This document shows, one piece after another, positions 1 through 10,466 of a DNA stretch of 64,000 nt. The stretch lies in contig JAQGEQ010000071.1 in assembly GCA_034620365.1 (NCBI GenBank), positions 1,488,001 to 1,552,000 on the forward strand, in the 5' to 3' direction. Below the pieces are notes generated by a model, which saw nothing but the letters and a program-made list of their open reading frames with translations, did not search any database and was not told the DNA's origin. Position 1 is the first letter of the stretch. Each line of letters opens with the position of its first letter. The DNA is from Pegea sp. RAD2-039 (lineage: Eukaryota > Chordata > Thaliacea > Salpida > Salpidae). A program made the translations under genes and the position numbers.

Positions 1-3000
1 TGGTTTCAGGGACACCATCTTGTAATTTATCTTCAATCGCAGAAGCTCCAATCAAAGAAAGATTCTGAAATTTTGTCAAAGTTTTAATTTGTTCAAATTG
101 AGCAAATAAAGATGTAGCTAACAGTTTCGATTCGTTCATAAGCTGCTTCTAGTAAAGTTTCTCTGTTGTTAACTGATTTACTGGCTGGCTCGTAGTAGTT
201 TGAGTTCCAATCCTACAGAAAAACTCCGAGTCAAACCCAAGAACCGACAACTTCATATTATTAATAGAACAATCAAACTGAGTTAAATAAAGAAAACATT
301 TAAAGTATTCTATTTGAGACAAAATAGAAATAAATAGATTGATTATAGAGTGACTACAAACTAACTTGATACATATCTTCATCTAAATGTGCTTGAGCAA
401 AACATAAAGTACGAAGACCTTCGCTAGCATAAGATTTCAAATGAGCTTCGGTGACTTCTGAAAGATATATGAGAAGATTTGATGATGCAAATTGTGCTGG
501 TTCAACATTCATCTACTATTTTCAACACACCTTGATATAGTGACGAATTTGTTCGCTTTTTGCTTAAACGCTGAAAAATGACTTCATCAGCACCTTTGCA
601 TAAGATCCAGATAGAATCATCAGGTTTACGAACTATTACAGACATTCGCTTGCGTGTGCTGCTGAACTCAAGGACGTTTAAAATTTCATATTTTTGAACA
701 GTTCCGAGCTGTGAGAGTAAATTGTAAACACGTGGTTGCGATGATGGTTGTTAGATGGTTACTTCATCTATCAGGATATGATTTGGAGTTCGGGCATAGA
801 AAACAAACCCGAGACTTCTAGCAGCTTTGATGATAGCATCTTCATCTGGAGATGATGATTGATATCTTGAAAAAAATAATTAGAAAAATTATAAAAAGAA
901 ATTCACTTCCAGTTTTTTGAGAAGCTTCAAAATTGAGTTTGGTTTTTTTTTAAATTAAAAAAATTTTTTTTGAAAATTAAAATTTTTTTGTTGAAAATTG
1001 AGTAAAATAAGAAGATACGTGGATAAGGTGGTTGATTGTTTTTAATATTGTTGGTCGACAAGTTTTTAGAGGTTTAAATCGATTAAAAATGGGTTTTTTA
1101 TTCATTTGTTTTAGCTACAACTGCATATATACTTTATTTTACTTTTTATTAGTTGAAAAAATCTTATGAAGGATAATAATTGTATTAAAAATGAGAGTTT
1201 TAAGATTTTCAAAAAAGTCATTCAGTATGTAAATAAAAGATTAAAAAATCGTGCTTAAGGTACAAGATTAAGTTGTGCAAAAACCAACTTTAAATGCTTG
1301 TAAGGACAATCTGATTTCTTTGTTTCTTCAAAAGCTTCTGATGTAGTCGCAGAACGTTGATTTTTTTGAGTAGAGGAACACTCAGGAACTACAGTATGAC
1401 AAATAGACATCATTCGAACAAAGTCTTCAACATTAGGATCATTTTGGATCTACAAATGACAAAATAATTAAAACTTGTACAAAAAACTCGAATGTTTTAG
1501 ACTCACCAACTTTTTTACTAATTCAGTGTCTTCAAAATTATCAGATGATTCAATATCACTACAATATAGAAGATACATAGAAATTTGCAGTTAAATAACT
1601 ATTAAATTGTTTAACAATTAAATATTTCAATTAATGATATTGATAGTGAACATATTACGAAACAGAAATTTCGCAAATATCAAATAAAGCTGAAACCAAA
1701 TACAGCTAAAAGCTAAAACTTAAAGTTAAGTTGATTTACTTTAAGTAAAAAGTAACACTTCCGCTAAAAATAGACTTCCTTATATCATGATATCAAAGAA
1801 ATAGAACAAAATTATCACTTATAGAAATATTCTCTTTTAATTAAACACAATTTACCCATAACGAACACCAGCTACTGATGCTTTACGAAACACCATCACA
1901 TTTTGTGTAAGAGTTCCTGTTTTATCAGTGAATATATATTGAATTTGTCCAAGTTCTTCATTTAAATTTGAAGTCTTAGCCCTTGCTGGAGTATCAGTTA
2001 CTTCACAATACATATCAATATCCTTCACGGAAAAAACATTAAGAACTAAGCAGGAAAACAACCACCACCTCAACTTACGTTGTTGATGAAGATAGCTTGA
2101 ATAAATTTCACAACTTCTAGTGTAACAATCAATGAGATTGGAACAAGATTATTATAAACGATGATGAAAGTTAGAAAGATAAAGAAGAATGAACTACTTC
2201 CTGAAAAAGAAATTTATGTTAGATAAAACTAATTCTACTTTTGACAGCAATAATAAAAGTAAGTTGTTATTACATCGCTTTTTATACACAAAGAATGTTA
2301 AAGATAAGCTTACCATAACCTCTTCCTATATACCAGTCATGTTTTTTAGCATTCGCTTTTTCCCATAAAATTGAACCAATAGTAGAGGCCAAAGAAGCAA
2401 TAATTAATATAACAAGCAAATAGTAGATCTGGAAGAAACATTCAACTTTTGATTACAGCACTATTTTGAAAAGAAGAAGAATTTTTAATTTTTGCTGGCA
2501 ACATCTGATTTGAACTACCTGTTTTTCAAAGAAAAACAGTAAAGAGAAGTACATTTTTATATGAATAAGTTGTTTTAAAAGACTTCTGTGTCCGCAAGAA
2601 AAAATTTTAAATAAAATCATTCAAGCATATACAATAAATAAACCAAGATTTGAAGTTATTTTTTTTGGAGTGATTCAATAGAATTTATATTTATTTGAAA
2701 AGCTCACGAAACAAATAAGCTTTAAAACTTTTTGGGTCTTTCAAAGTTAGGGTTACAAGAGTGGTTGAAGGTTTATATGATTAAAGTTATCGAAAGCAAA
2801 ATGAAACTACCCCATTATTCAACAATTTAGTGGCACAAAATTATTTCTTTCACCGACGATCTAATTAGCGATTGATTTAAAGTCTATTTTTAAACTGTTA
2901 AGAAGTAGATTCAGATAAATAGAGAAATTATGAAATACTTTATACATAAATGAAGCAATTCATTATAAATTAAGCATTAGGTTGTGAGCTTAAACAAATA

Positions 3001-5066
3001 TTATCTACAATTTTCACAAAATTGTAAATACCTGGGTGTTTGTAGTGCGTTCAACATTAGATCTTTTCAGTGGAGACTTTTTAGAATTCATCATGATTTT
3101 AGTTTCATGACCTGTATATACCACCACACCAAACACCCATTCAGTATTTCTTAGCATACAGCCACGTAATAATGTTTGTCCTAAACCTAAAGCCAGTCTG
3201 TAAAAAGGTTAGAGATGTTTATTCAAATAAACTTACACAAAAGTGTGATTAGTTTCAATGATCATTTACAGAAACACTTTGTATTTAAAGTAAATGCCTT
3301 GAAGTTTAAATTTAGAGGTTTATATCGAAAATGGATTTTGTTTGCTTAGCAATTAGAGGCAAGACTATAAAACGTGATATAAAAAGGTCAATATGAACTT
3401 TTGAAATATAAATAAGAGTAAAACAAAAGTAAACAAAATTGTAATTATAGATGAATGCATTTATTTGACTTATAGGGCTGGTAATAAACTTCAAAAAGTC
3501 CTATATCAATTATGGTTACTTTTCATGGTGACCGTCTATCTTAATGTTTCCATTAAAATCATATAAATTGTTGTTTGGTTCATCACACTCTATTAAACCA
3601 CTAATCTTCCTTAAATCTTGAACCTCCAGTAAGTTGGCTGTATCCGGTAATCCCTAAAAATAACAGAAACCGATGCAATTATTCAACATTTTCTTCAAAA
3701 TCACCTACCTGTCTTATTTTAAGATTTGTTTCCCCATCTAGCATCGCAGTTTCTACATAACACATTGCTTGAGGTTCACTAGATGATATCAAGATCATGT
3801 CGGCTGGAAAAAACTGGCCACTGACCACTTTAACTATATCACCAACACGGACCTTGACATGGTAGAGTTTGCGTTATTCTTTTTGAATCTTATTTACATA
3901 ACTATCATTTAGTCAATGTTTAAACTTTTATTATCTAAAATTACAATAACAAGTAGTAAAAATAATAAATTGTATTGATTCAACTAAAAAATCTTTTTAT
4001 AATTAAATCTTCTAACTATGAAATTAACAAAAAAAATAAATTTTAAGATTACCTCTTCCCATTTTATTTCTACAAAATTTCCATTTCTATAAACTTTTGC
4101 TTTTTTACTATTAAGAGCTCGATCATCCATATGTCGCTTCTAAAATTTGTATTTTTTTATATGAGTTGAAATAATTAAATAAATAAACAAGAATAATTAA
4201 TTCTAGAAAGAAACAAATTATCCTTTTAAAATATACTTTAAACATAAGACAAACTACTAGTATTTTAAATAAATAACAAAAACTTACATAATCTTCTATA
4301 ACTTCTTTAACTCCAGCAACAAATAGAATAAATGTTAAAGGAATAAGCGTGGTATATTTTCCAGTAGGTGAAACATCTGGAATTTGCTAAATGAAAATGA
4401 AAGATTTTATCATTGATAGATCTTTACATAAGTTATTTTCATTGGTAAGTTTTAAAAAGCTCTAAAAATGTAACTTTGTTTAAAAAATGAATTATCTGCA
4501 GTGTACCTGTAAGATGCAAATGGCAAAGAAGAACAAATTAGCAGCTTTTCTCATTTGTAAAAAGATGAACATTGGAAGAAATGTTAAAAAAGTATACTTT
4601 CCTGTTCTGTAGATGAATAAAAAGAAACTATCAAACTTTTAAAATACTTTTGCTATAAGAAACAAATAAAAGCTATAGTTGACTAACATCTAAGTATTAT
4701 AACTTGTTTATAAACAACATCAAACAATTGTTTATACTAGTTAAGATTATGAAAAATTTCTGATAAATAATATTTTCAGAAATAAAAACTTACGAAACGG
4801 CGTTATCAATAAATGTTTGCTGGCAGCTAATTTTATTAAACTCTAATGATCTGAATTGAAAATCCTCATCAATCCCACCAGATGGAGCAGGATCTATAAT
4901 ATGATAAAAATTAAAAAAGAGATATAAAAATATTAGTTTTATACTTTTAAAGTTCTAAATCTAAATGAAAGTATATTTTAGTGATTAATTGATATATAAG
5001 TTTTAAAGATTTAGAAATAATATAAAAAAACTTACTTCTAAACTCTCTAAGTCGAAAATAATTCAT
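1..5066 (-). CDS. ATP8A: P4-type phospholipid-transporting ATPase (flippase), ATP8A-like, N-terminal part
   Basis: P4-ATPases use ATP to move aminophospholipids such as phosphatidylserine to the cytosolic leaflet, with a CDC50 partner. Eighteen exons join in one frame: 5036-5066, 4794-4893, 4507-4606, 4288-4386, 4053-4139, 3709-3852, 3520-3653, 3032-3197, 2314-2428, 2079-2200, 1856-2022, 1507-1558, 1289-1449, 763-865, 531-708, 366-457, 123-212 and 1-64. They give about 668 residues of a usual 1100-1200; the C-terminal membrane half lies off the left edge. Visible motifs are DGET (about 178-181), the P4 PISL membrane motif (346-349), the phosphorylated Asp in DKTGTLT (399), SSPDE, KGAD (565-568) and the [16 protein letters not shown] stretch at the edge. 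Several introns are only 54-80 nt. The ATG at 5066 lies 12 nt downstream of a splice acceptor. ATP8A is favoured over ATP8B from the sequence around DKTGT, but the subclass is less certain than the family. Confidence 0.95.
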
Positions 5067-5078
5067 TGCCCTCCTAAT

Positions 5079-6743
5079 CTATAAACAATATAAATAATAT
5101 TTAAACTTCCAGAGTTGTTAATTTGAAACTAAATAACTAAAACACTCTCAAATTATTATTAGTTTAAAAACAAGACTTATATATTATATTAGTTTCCAAT
5201 TATCTTATCACTAAAATAATTATGTAAGGCTGTTTTATGAAAAAAAAATATATAAAAGCAACTCTGATTATATTACAAAATAGAAATTTTGTTAGACACA
5301 GTTAGCTATTTATATATGTTAGCTATTTTGTTAGCTGTTATATATGCTCAATGTTTCTCACCCAACTCATGATCAAGATTTTATGAGAAAACTATAAGAG
5401 CTAATTTTCAGATTTTGAAGATTTTACAATATGCATTAATCAAAATGTTTTAACCTCTACTAGAAAAGAATCTGAAAGTTTTAAATTTTTCATTTAATTT
5501 ACATAAATTGATGAGATTATCCAAGATATAACAGCTGAAAAAGTAATTCCAAAAAGACTTACCTCTGTAATTCTCTGTGAATCTAAATTTTAACAACAAA
5601 ATCTATCTCAGACTAAATTAAAGCTGAAATTTTTCAGCTGAAAATAAGTTATAAATAAAAAATAAGCAAAACTTTAGCATAACCAATATTTTTTCACATA
5701 TAACAGCTATTCTCATTCTATAGTTTAACAAACTAATAAAATAATGTTATATTTTCATTAAGGCTTTATAAAAGCTTTATCTTTAAATCTACTTTTTAAA
5801 TATTTTAACAAAACCTTCGCAAAGATAAGACAGAGCTGTAAAATCAATAATTTATAATCTACTTTGAAATGAAAGCCCAAAACAGGAAGCTAAGCATACG
5901 ACGCAACGAGCATTCGTAATTTAGACATAAAAATTTCAACAGTAAGCTAAACAACGTTATTCTGTGTACAAAATTTTATATGTTGTTTACAATTTTAATT
6001 CAAATATCTAAGAATTTTGGCGTTAGGTGGCAGTGGTAAATTACTCAAACATAATTAAATGCACCAAAATTGTCATTTTTTGTAATGCATGTTTTTAATC
6101 AAAAACTTAAAAGGTATGAAAATTAACTTATAAAATGAGATACATTTGTTAGTTTAATTTTTTAAATTTTATACGATAAACAAAATAATTGTAGTTTTTT
6201 AATGCCATTAGTGCAATATTTACCAGTTTTCTAGTTTTTTTTTTCTGCCAGGTGATGCGTCATCTCCAGGTCAACGGCGAAGACGACTCATAAATTAAAT
6301 CCTGGACTACCTATAAGCAGAATCGTGACTGTGGCTTTCAGATGGTATCTTTCACCACTATTGCTATAGGACTGTTACAAGTGTATATCGGTGTACATGC
6401 TTCTTTCACGCATACGGATTGGCTCTTTAATCTTTTTATTACTTATTTTTAAAATGTAATACTAAATTAATTGCATAAAATATATTTTTTCATAGATTTA
6501 AATAATATTTTGCTTATAATTGGGCGCTACAAGTATTGTTTTACTATTGAAAGTTATGAAGGGCTAAAAATAACTCACTGTCATTTTACGAAACATGAAC
6601 ATCTCTAAAAATGGTTCAACATCCTCATCATTTCTTAACTTTGTGGTATAAATATTAAATGATTTTTACTTCTAAATTTGGTTAAACTGGAAATTATCAA
6701 ACAAATAAACAATGTATATTTGAAATGAATAAGAAGAAACAAC
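5079..6743. other. Noncoding stretch upstream of the flippase gene
   Basis: Mostly A+T-rich DNA without a convincing exon. A possible 5'-UTR exon end occurs near 5570 on the minus strand, where ACAGAG is followed by GTAAGT. A G+C-richer island at 6245-6420 is listed separately. Confidence 0.4.
6245..6420. promoter_or_regulatory. G+C-richer island, possible promoter-proximal region
   Basis: This segment stands out from the A+T-rich surroundings and contains the near-palindrome GATGCGTCATC, which resembles CRE/AP-1 sites. It lies about 1.2 kb upstream of the flippase start codon. Promoter activity is inferred only from composition, motif and position; an old repeat is an alternative. Confidence 0.25.
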
Positions 6744-6920
6744 CTGCTGTGGCCGAGAGCGATCATACTGTAAGCCAGGGCAGAAATTATCAAAATCCAG
6801 TTTTTGCCAATCATACAGCAGGATTCAACTCTCCACACCAACAAGTCTATGCAGCAGAACAGTGGACTGGTGAAGATATTTTCGACTGTTGTCGCAGGAT
6901 CTGCAAGAACGACAGTGGGT
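6744..6920 (+). repeat. SINE-like dispersed repeat, copy A
   Basis: This segment aligns with 30412-30590. Exact shared blocks are GCCAGGGCAGAAATTAT and TATGCAGCAGAACAG, in the same order and at similar spacing. Near its start GTGGCCGAGAGC resembles the internal A box of Ser/Leu tRNA genes. The B-box position visible in the other copy (GGCTCGAGTCC) is degraded here. Both strands stay open for 78-104 codons, but the likeness to the other copy is at DNA level, so I read this as a transposed repeat and not a gene. Confidence 0.55.
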
Positions 6921-8162
6921 ACAGAGACAAACTGCTTACAAAGCTCCAACTCCAGCTTTAAACTTGGAGTTTTACGTCTCCTAAAAGTTTGTCTTTAACC
7001 AGAATTCAAAGGCTCTTCTATCCGAGTTCTTATAGACTTTTCCTTGTTGCAATATTTGAAATAAAGTACTAATATTTGAATATGAATAAAAAGATAGGAT
7101 AGGTTCAAAGAGTACATCTACTAAGTTTAAGATAGTAGCCATGAATTAAAATAAAAAAGAATTACTCACATAAATTTTTGATATAACGATAGATCAACAT
7201 GAAAGTGGGTAAATAATATTATATTTAGAAAGAGACACGTTTTTGGAGGTGATAATCTAAATTCACAAACTATAAAAATGTACGACTGAATTCAAAAAAC
7301 CTTAAAATAAAATCACTGTGTAGTCAAAGTAGGTTTATTAGAGTGCCAAGCTAGTTTAGAAAGCTAGTCTTTCGTAGAAGAATTATTTTTAAAAGTTAAA
7401 GATTTTTATAAAGACATTATCTTTTATTTAAATCTATTACCTTATTTAGGCTGTTAACTAATAAAACAATACCAAAAGTTGTTGTGCATGGTAGACTTAC
7501 GTGACATATAAATATTATATTTCTAGTCAATATAGAAATATTCTGTTACAAGTAACTCCTGCTTTATAATTATTACAAAATATCTGAATACTTTCTGTAT
7601 GTTCTTAGGTTTGTAGAACACAAAATCTTGAAATTATAATTTTTGATCATAGTGATAAAACATAAATTTTACTGCAAGATTTATTGATAAATTATTGCAA
7701 AAATTCTTTTGAAATCTCAGTAGTCTTAATGTTTTTCAGTGTATGCTTTTTTGTCTAGTATAAATCTTTTGATTGATTGCTCACTGTGTAAATTGCTAAT
7801 TGTGAGAGTTTGTGATGAGCAAAATTAGAAACTATAATCGTTTAAAGATCCTTAAATTTAGACCAAGTTTCTCCCTAAAACTTCTTTAAAAAGTGGAAAG
7901 TAAATTTATATTAGCCGCTTTATTCAATGAAGATTTAGCAAGTTTTAGAACATGATATCGAAACAATTCTTTTTCATAAATTTTTCTAAAATAAATAATT
8001 GTCAAAGATTTTTAAAAGAGACTTTAGATGTGATTTTGTATTTCTTAAAATAGTATTATATTGCTCAACTTCATTCTTTTTTGTAATATTTCTCAGTATA
8101 AGACACAACTTACAAAAAAATTTAAATAACTTTATTAATTTATCCAAAAATTTGAAATATTA
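6921..8162. other. Intergenic, nothing recognised
   Basis: A+T-rich DNA with frequent stops in all frames. It includes the NDUFA2 3' flank. No exon, RNA gene or repeat family was recognised. Confidence 0.4.
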
Positions 8163-8879
8163 TTAGCAAGAAGAATTACAAAGATTTTCAGCAGTTTTCA
8201 AGACGTCATCTACAGAAGCTTGAGAAAGTCCAACACTTTTCTCAACACCATAAGCTGAAATAAAAAGATAAAAATTTAAAAATCGATAAATACAAAGTTG
8301 TTTAGTGTAAAAAAGAGTTTAATAAATGTCAAAAATGCACCAGAGATTTCACTTTCAGCAGAAAACCCATTTTATCATATCTAAAATTTTCAATAAAAAT
8401 TTATCAACGTAGAAGAAAACTAATTATATATATATTTTTAATGATCTAAATATATTTTACATTTATCTCAAAAAGCAACTTTATATAAATTATCATCAAA
8501 TTTAAAAGTTAATTCAACAAACCATAACGAGCAATTATTTTAGGCTCAATACCGCTACATTCACGAATTAGGAATGGAAATTTTGGGTTATTGATTTTAA
8601 TATTGACATAATGTTGTTCGATGAATTCTCTGTAGAAAATATCATTTTTTTAAACGGAAAAACATGAATAGAAATTTACAGAAAAATAAGAGATTAGTAA
8701 AAAATAAAAACAAATATTACTTTAATTTGTATTCTAAATGTTTAAATATAATTATTTTTGTAACAAACAGTTTAAAAATTAATAAACCTGACTCCAGCAC
8801 TAGAAGAAGATGTCTGACACAGGTGAAGACGGACCTCCCGGAGGTTTTTAGCCAAATTAACTAAGTTTTTTGTGGTCAT
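8163..8879 (-). CDS. NDUFA2: NADH dehydrogenase (ubiquinone) 1 alpha subcomplex subunit 2 (complex I B8 subunit)
   Basis: NDUFA2 is an accessory subunit of mitochondrial complex I with a thioredoxin-like fold, on the matrix arm. Three exons (8788-8879, 8523-8629, 8163-8254) have GT-AG introns and matching phases, giving 96 residues against about 99 in vertebrates. Diagnostic stretches are LREVRLHLCQTSSSSAGVR in exon 1, REFIEQHYVNIK and PFLIRECSG in exon 2, and ARYAYGVEKSVGL across the last junction. The two cysteines at the usual thioredoxin-fold sites are visible (HLCQ and RECSG). The start is the first ATG in the exon with the family N-terminus. DMAP1 lies upstream on the same strand, its stop about 280 bases from this start. 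No damage is seen. Confidence 0.93.
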
Positions 8880-9162
8880 TTCAATATATTAAATAAAATC
8901 TCAATCAATTCCAAATTTATCTAGAAATCAACAGCGATTAGTAATATTCTGAAGAAAATATAAAAGATAAATGTACAAAAAGTTCATTCAACGTTGAGAC
9001 AACAGATAATACTTCGAACATGAAACAGGGTTATTTTTAAGACTAATACCACTTGAGTAGTTAATACTTTCAAAAAACTATAAATAAACAGTTAACATTT
9101 ACAAAACACAAAAGTTTGAAAAATACTTTGTAATTAAAAAACGCTAAAAAAACGATTAATTT

Positions 9163-10455
9163 TCAAATGTCATCATAAGCAGCAGGAGCAGCGGACTTTT
9201 TAGCTATTGTTTTATTAGATTGATTTTTAGTTTTATTTGTTTTAATATTCAGCTGCACGCCAGTCTTAGGACTTTCATATCTAGATTTTAAACTTTTGAG
9301 TTCAGTATCATAAGTATAATAAGCGCTACGTAACTCATTCAAATAAACAATATCACTACGTAATTTATTATACAATTGTATAACATTTTCTACACAGATT
9401 GGATTGGACATCATTTTCAAATCATTTAAACTTTGTTCAATACTTTTGATTTTTTTTTGATTAGTCGAGCTAGGAAGTTTTAACATTTGTGATCTCAACA
9501 TTGGTACACCTGAAGATCTATAATCTGGAAATCCTATACCATAAGACTTTTCACCAGTTTTATCATATAAAAAGTCCAACTTATAACTTGAAGAAGGCAA
9601 TTTACGTTTCCTTCTTTCACTTCTTTGTGAGCTATCAATATTAGAATCAAAAGAAAGAAGTTTATGAAATTCTAAAGTTTTTTTGGCTCGATCTTTTCTT
9701 TTAAGTGTAATTTTTTTAATCTCATCAATAAGAACCACCTCATTTCGAATTTGTTCTTTGTTCCTTGAAAACAAACGTTCCAGTTGTAGTTTTCTCCGCC
9801 TTTCATGTTCAGCATCGAAATAGAATCCTTTAAAGTTTTCTTCAGGAGGTGAACGTGCTTTCTCTATCTGGTAGCAAACTTGAAAAAATCTTTCTTTCAA
9901 CTCTTCTAGAGTTCGTTTGGTATCTCTTGGAAATTTATCATGATCATATCTATCATATAGGACATGCCATCTACGATCAAAACGTTTCACCATTTCAAAT
10001 AAATGATCAGTCTCATCCTTCTTCCAGTTTTCATCTCCTCTTAACAATTGATCATACTCATCATCGGTGTAAACTGGAATATTTAGTTTTTTATTAAATT
10101 TTGAAAATGTATAATCTTTTTCTTCTTCTTCAATTTTCCTCCAATGGTGAAAGACTGCTCCATCTTCTCGAGATGGGATAGTAAATGACACCCATTTCCA
10201 AGGATGCACATTTTTACCACCACTTAATTTAGCTTTTGCTGTGTTATAGCTTGGTATTATTGGTATCATTGGAGGCTTATCATCATTGTCAGTATACAGC
10301 AGAGCATATAACTCTCGGTGCATTCCTGGAGGCTTCTTAAAACTTACTTTTGATTTAGTTTTGATTCTTTCTGGTTCTTTTGTGATAGAAGATAACCCTA
10401 CATTTTCACGCTTTTCCAAGTTCAAAATATCACTTATGTCTGTTGAGTTAGCCAT
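9163..10455 (-). CDS. DMAP1: DNA methyltransferase 1-associated protein 1 (NuA4/TIP60 and SRCAP subunit)
   Basis: DMAP1 (Swc4/Eaf2 in yeast) is a nuclear subunit shared by the NuA4/TIP60 histone acetyltransferase and the SWR1/SRCAP H2A.Z-loading remodeller. One uninterrupted frame encodes 430 residues, slightly shorter than the human protein. Conserved parts are KKPPGMHRELYALL (40-53), the HPWKWVSFTIPSREDGAVF block (84-102), PVYTDDEY (127-134) and a SANT/Myb-like domain at about 142-192 including KKDETDHLFEMVKRFDRRW. The C-terminal part is basic and low in complexity, with several KTNK/NQSNK runs. A consensus acceptor (CTTTCAG) lies nine bases upstream of the ATG, so the mRNA probably has a spliced leader or UTR intron. 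An intronless coding region is unusual beside these intron-split neighbours. Confidence 0.95.
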   Translation of the reverse strand: MANSTDISDILNLEKRENVGLSSITKEPERIKTKSKVSFKKPPGMHRELYALLYTDNDDKPPMIPIIPSYNTAKAKLSGGKNVHPWKWVSFTIPSREDGAVFHHWRKIEEEEKDYTFSKFNKKLNIPVYTDDEYDQLLRGDENWKKDETDHLFEMVKRFDRRWHVLYDRYDHDKFPRDTKRTLEELKERFFQVCYQIEKARSPPEENFKGFYFDAEHERRRKLQLERLFSRNKEQIRNEVVLIDEIKKITLKRKDRAKKTLEFHKLLSFDSNIDSSQRSERRKRKLPSSSYKLDFLYDKTGEKSYGIGFPDYRSSGVPMLRSQMLKLPSSTNQKKIKSIEQSLNDLKMMSNPICVENVIQLYNKLRSDIVYLNELRSAYYTYDTELKSLKSRYESPKTGVQLNIKTNKTKNQSNKTIAKKSAAPAAYDDI

Positions 10456-10466
10456 TTATAGTTCCT

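Noticed and set aside
751..753. In-frame stop inside the flippase nucleotide-binding region
   Set aside because: It lies within a 54-nt intron (709-762 on the minus strand) with GTAACC donor and CTCACAG acceptor. Removing it restores the family sequence, so the gene is not broken.
6635..6961. Overlapping open frames of 64-104 codons on both strands
   Set aside because: They are explained by the SINE-like repeat. The similarity to the 30.4-kb copy is in DNA, not in a conserved reading frame.
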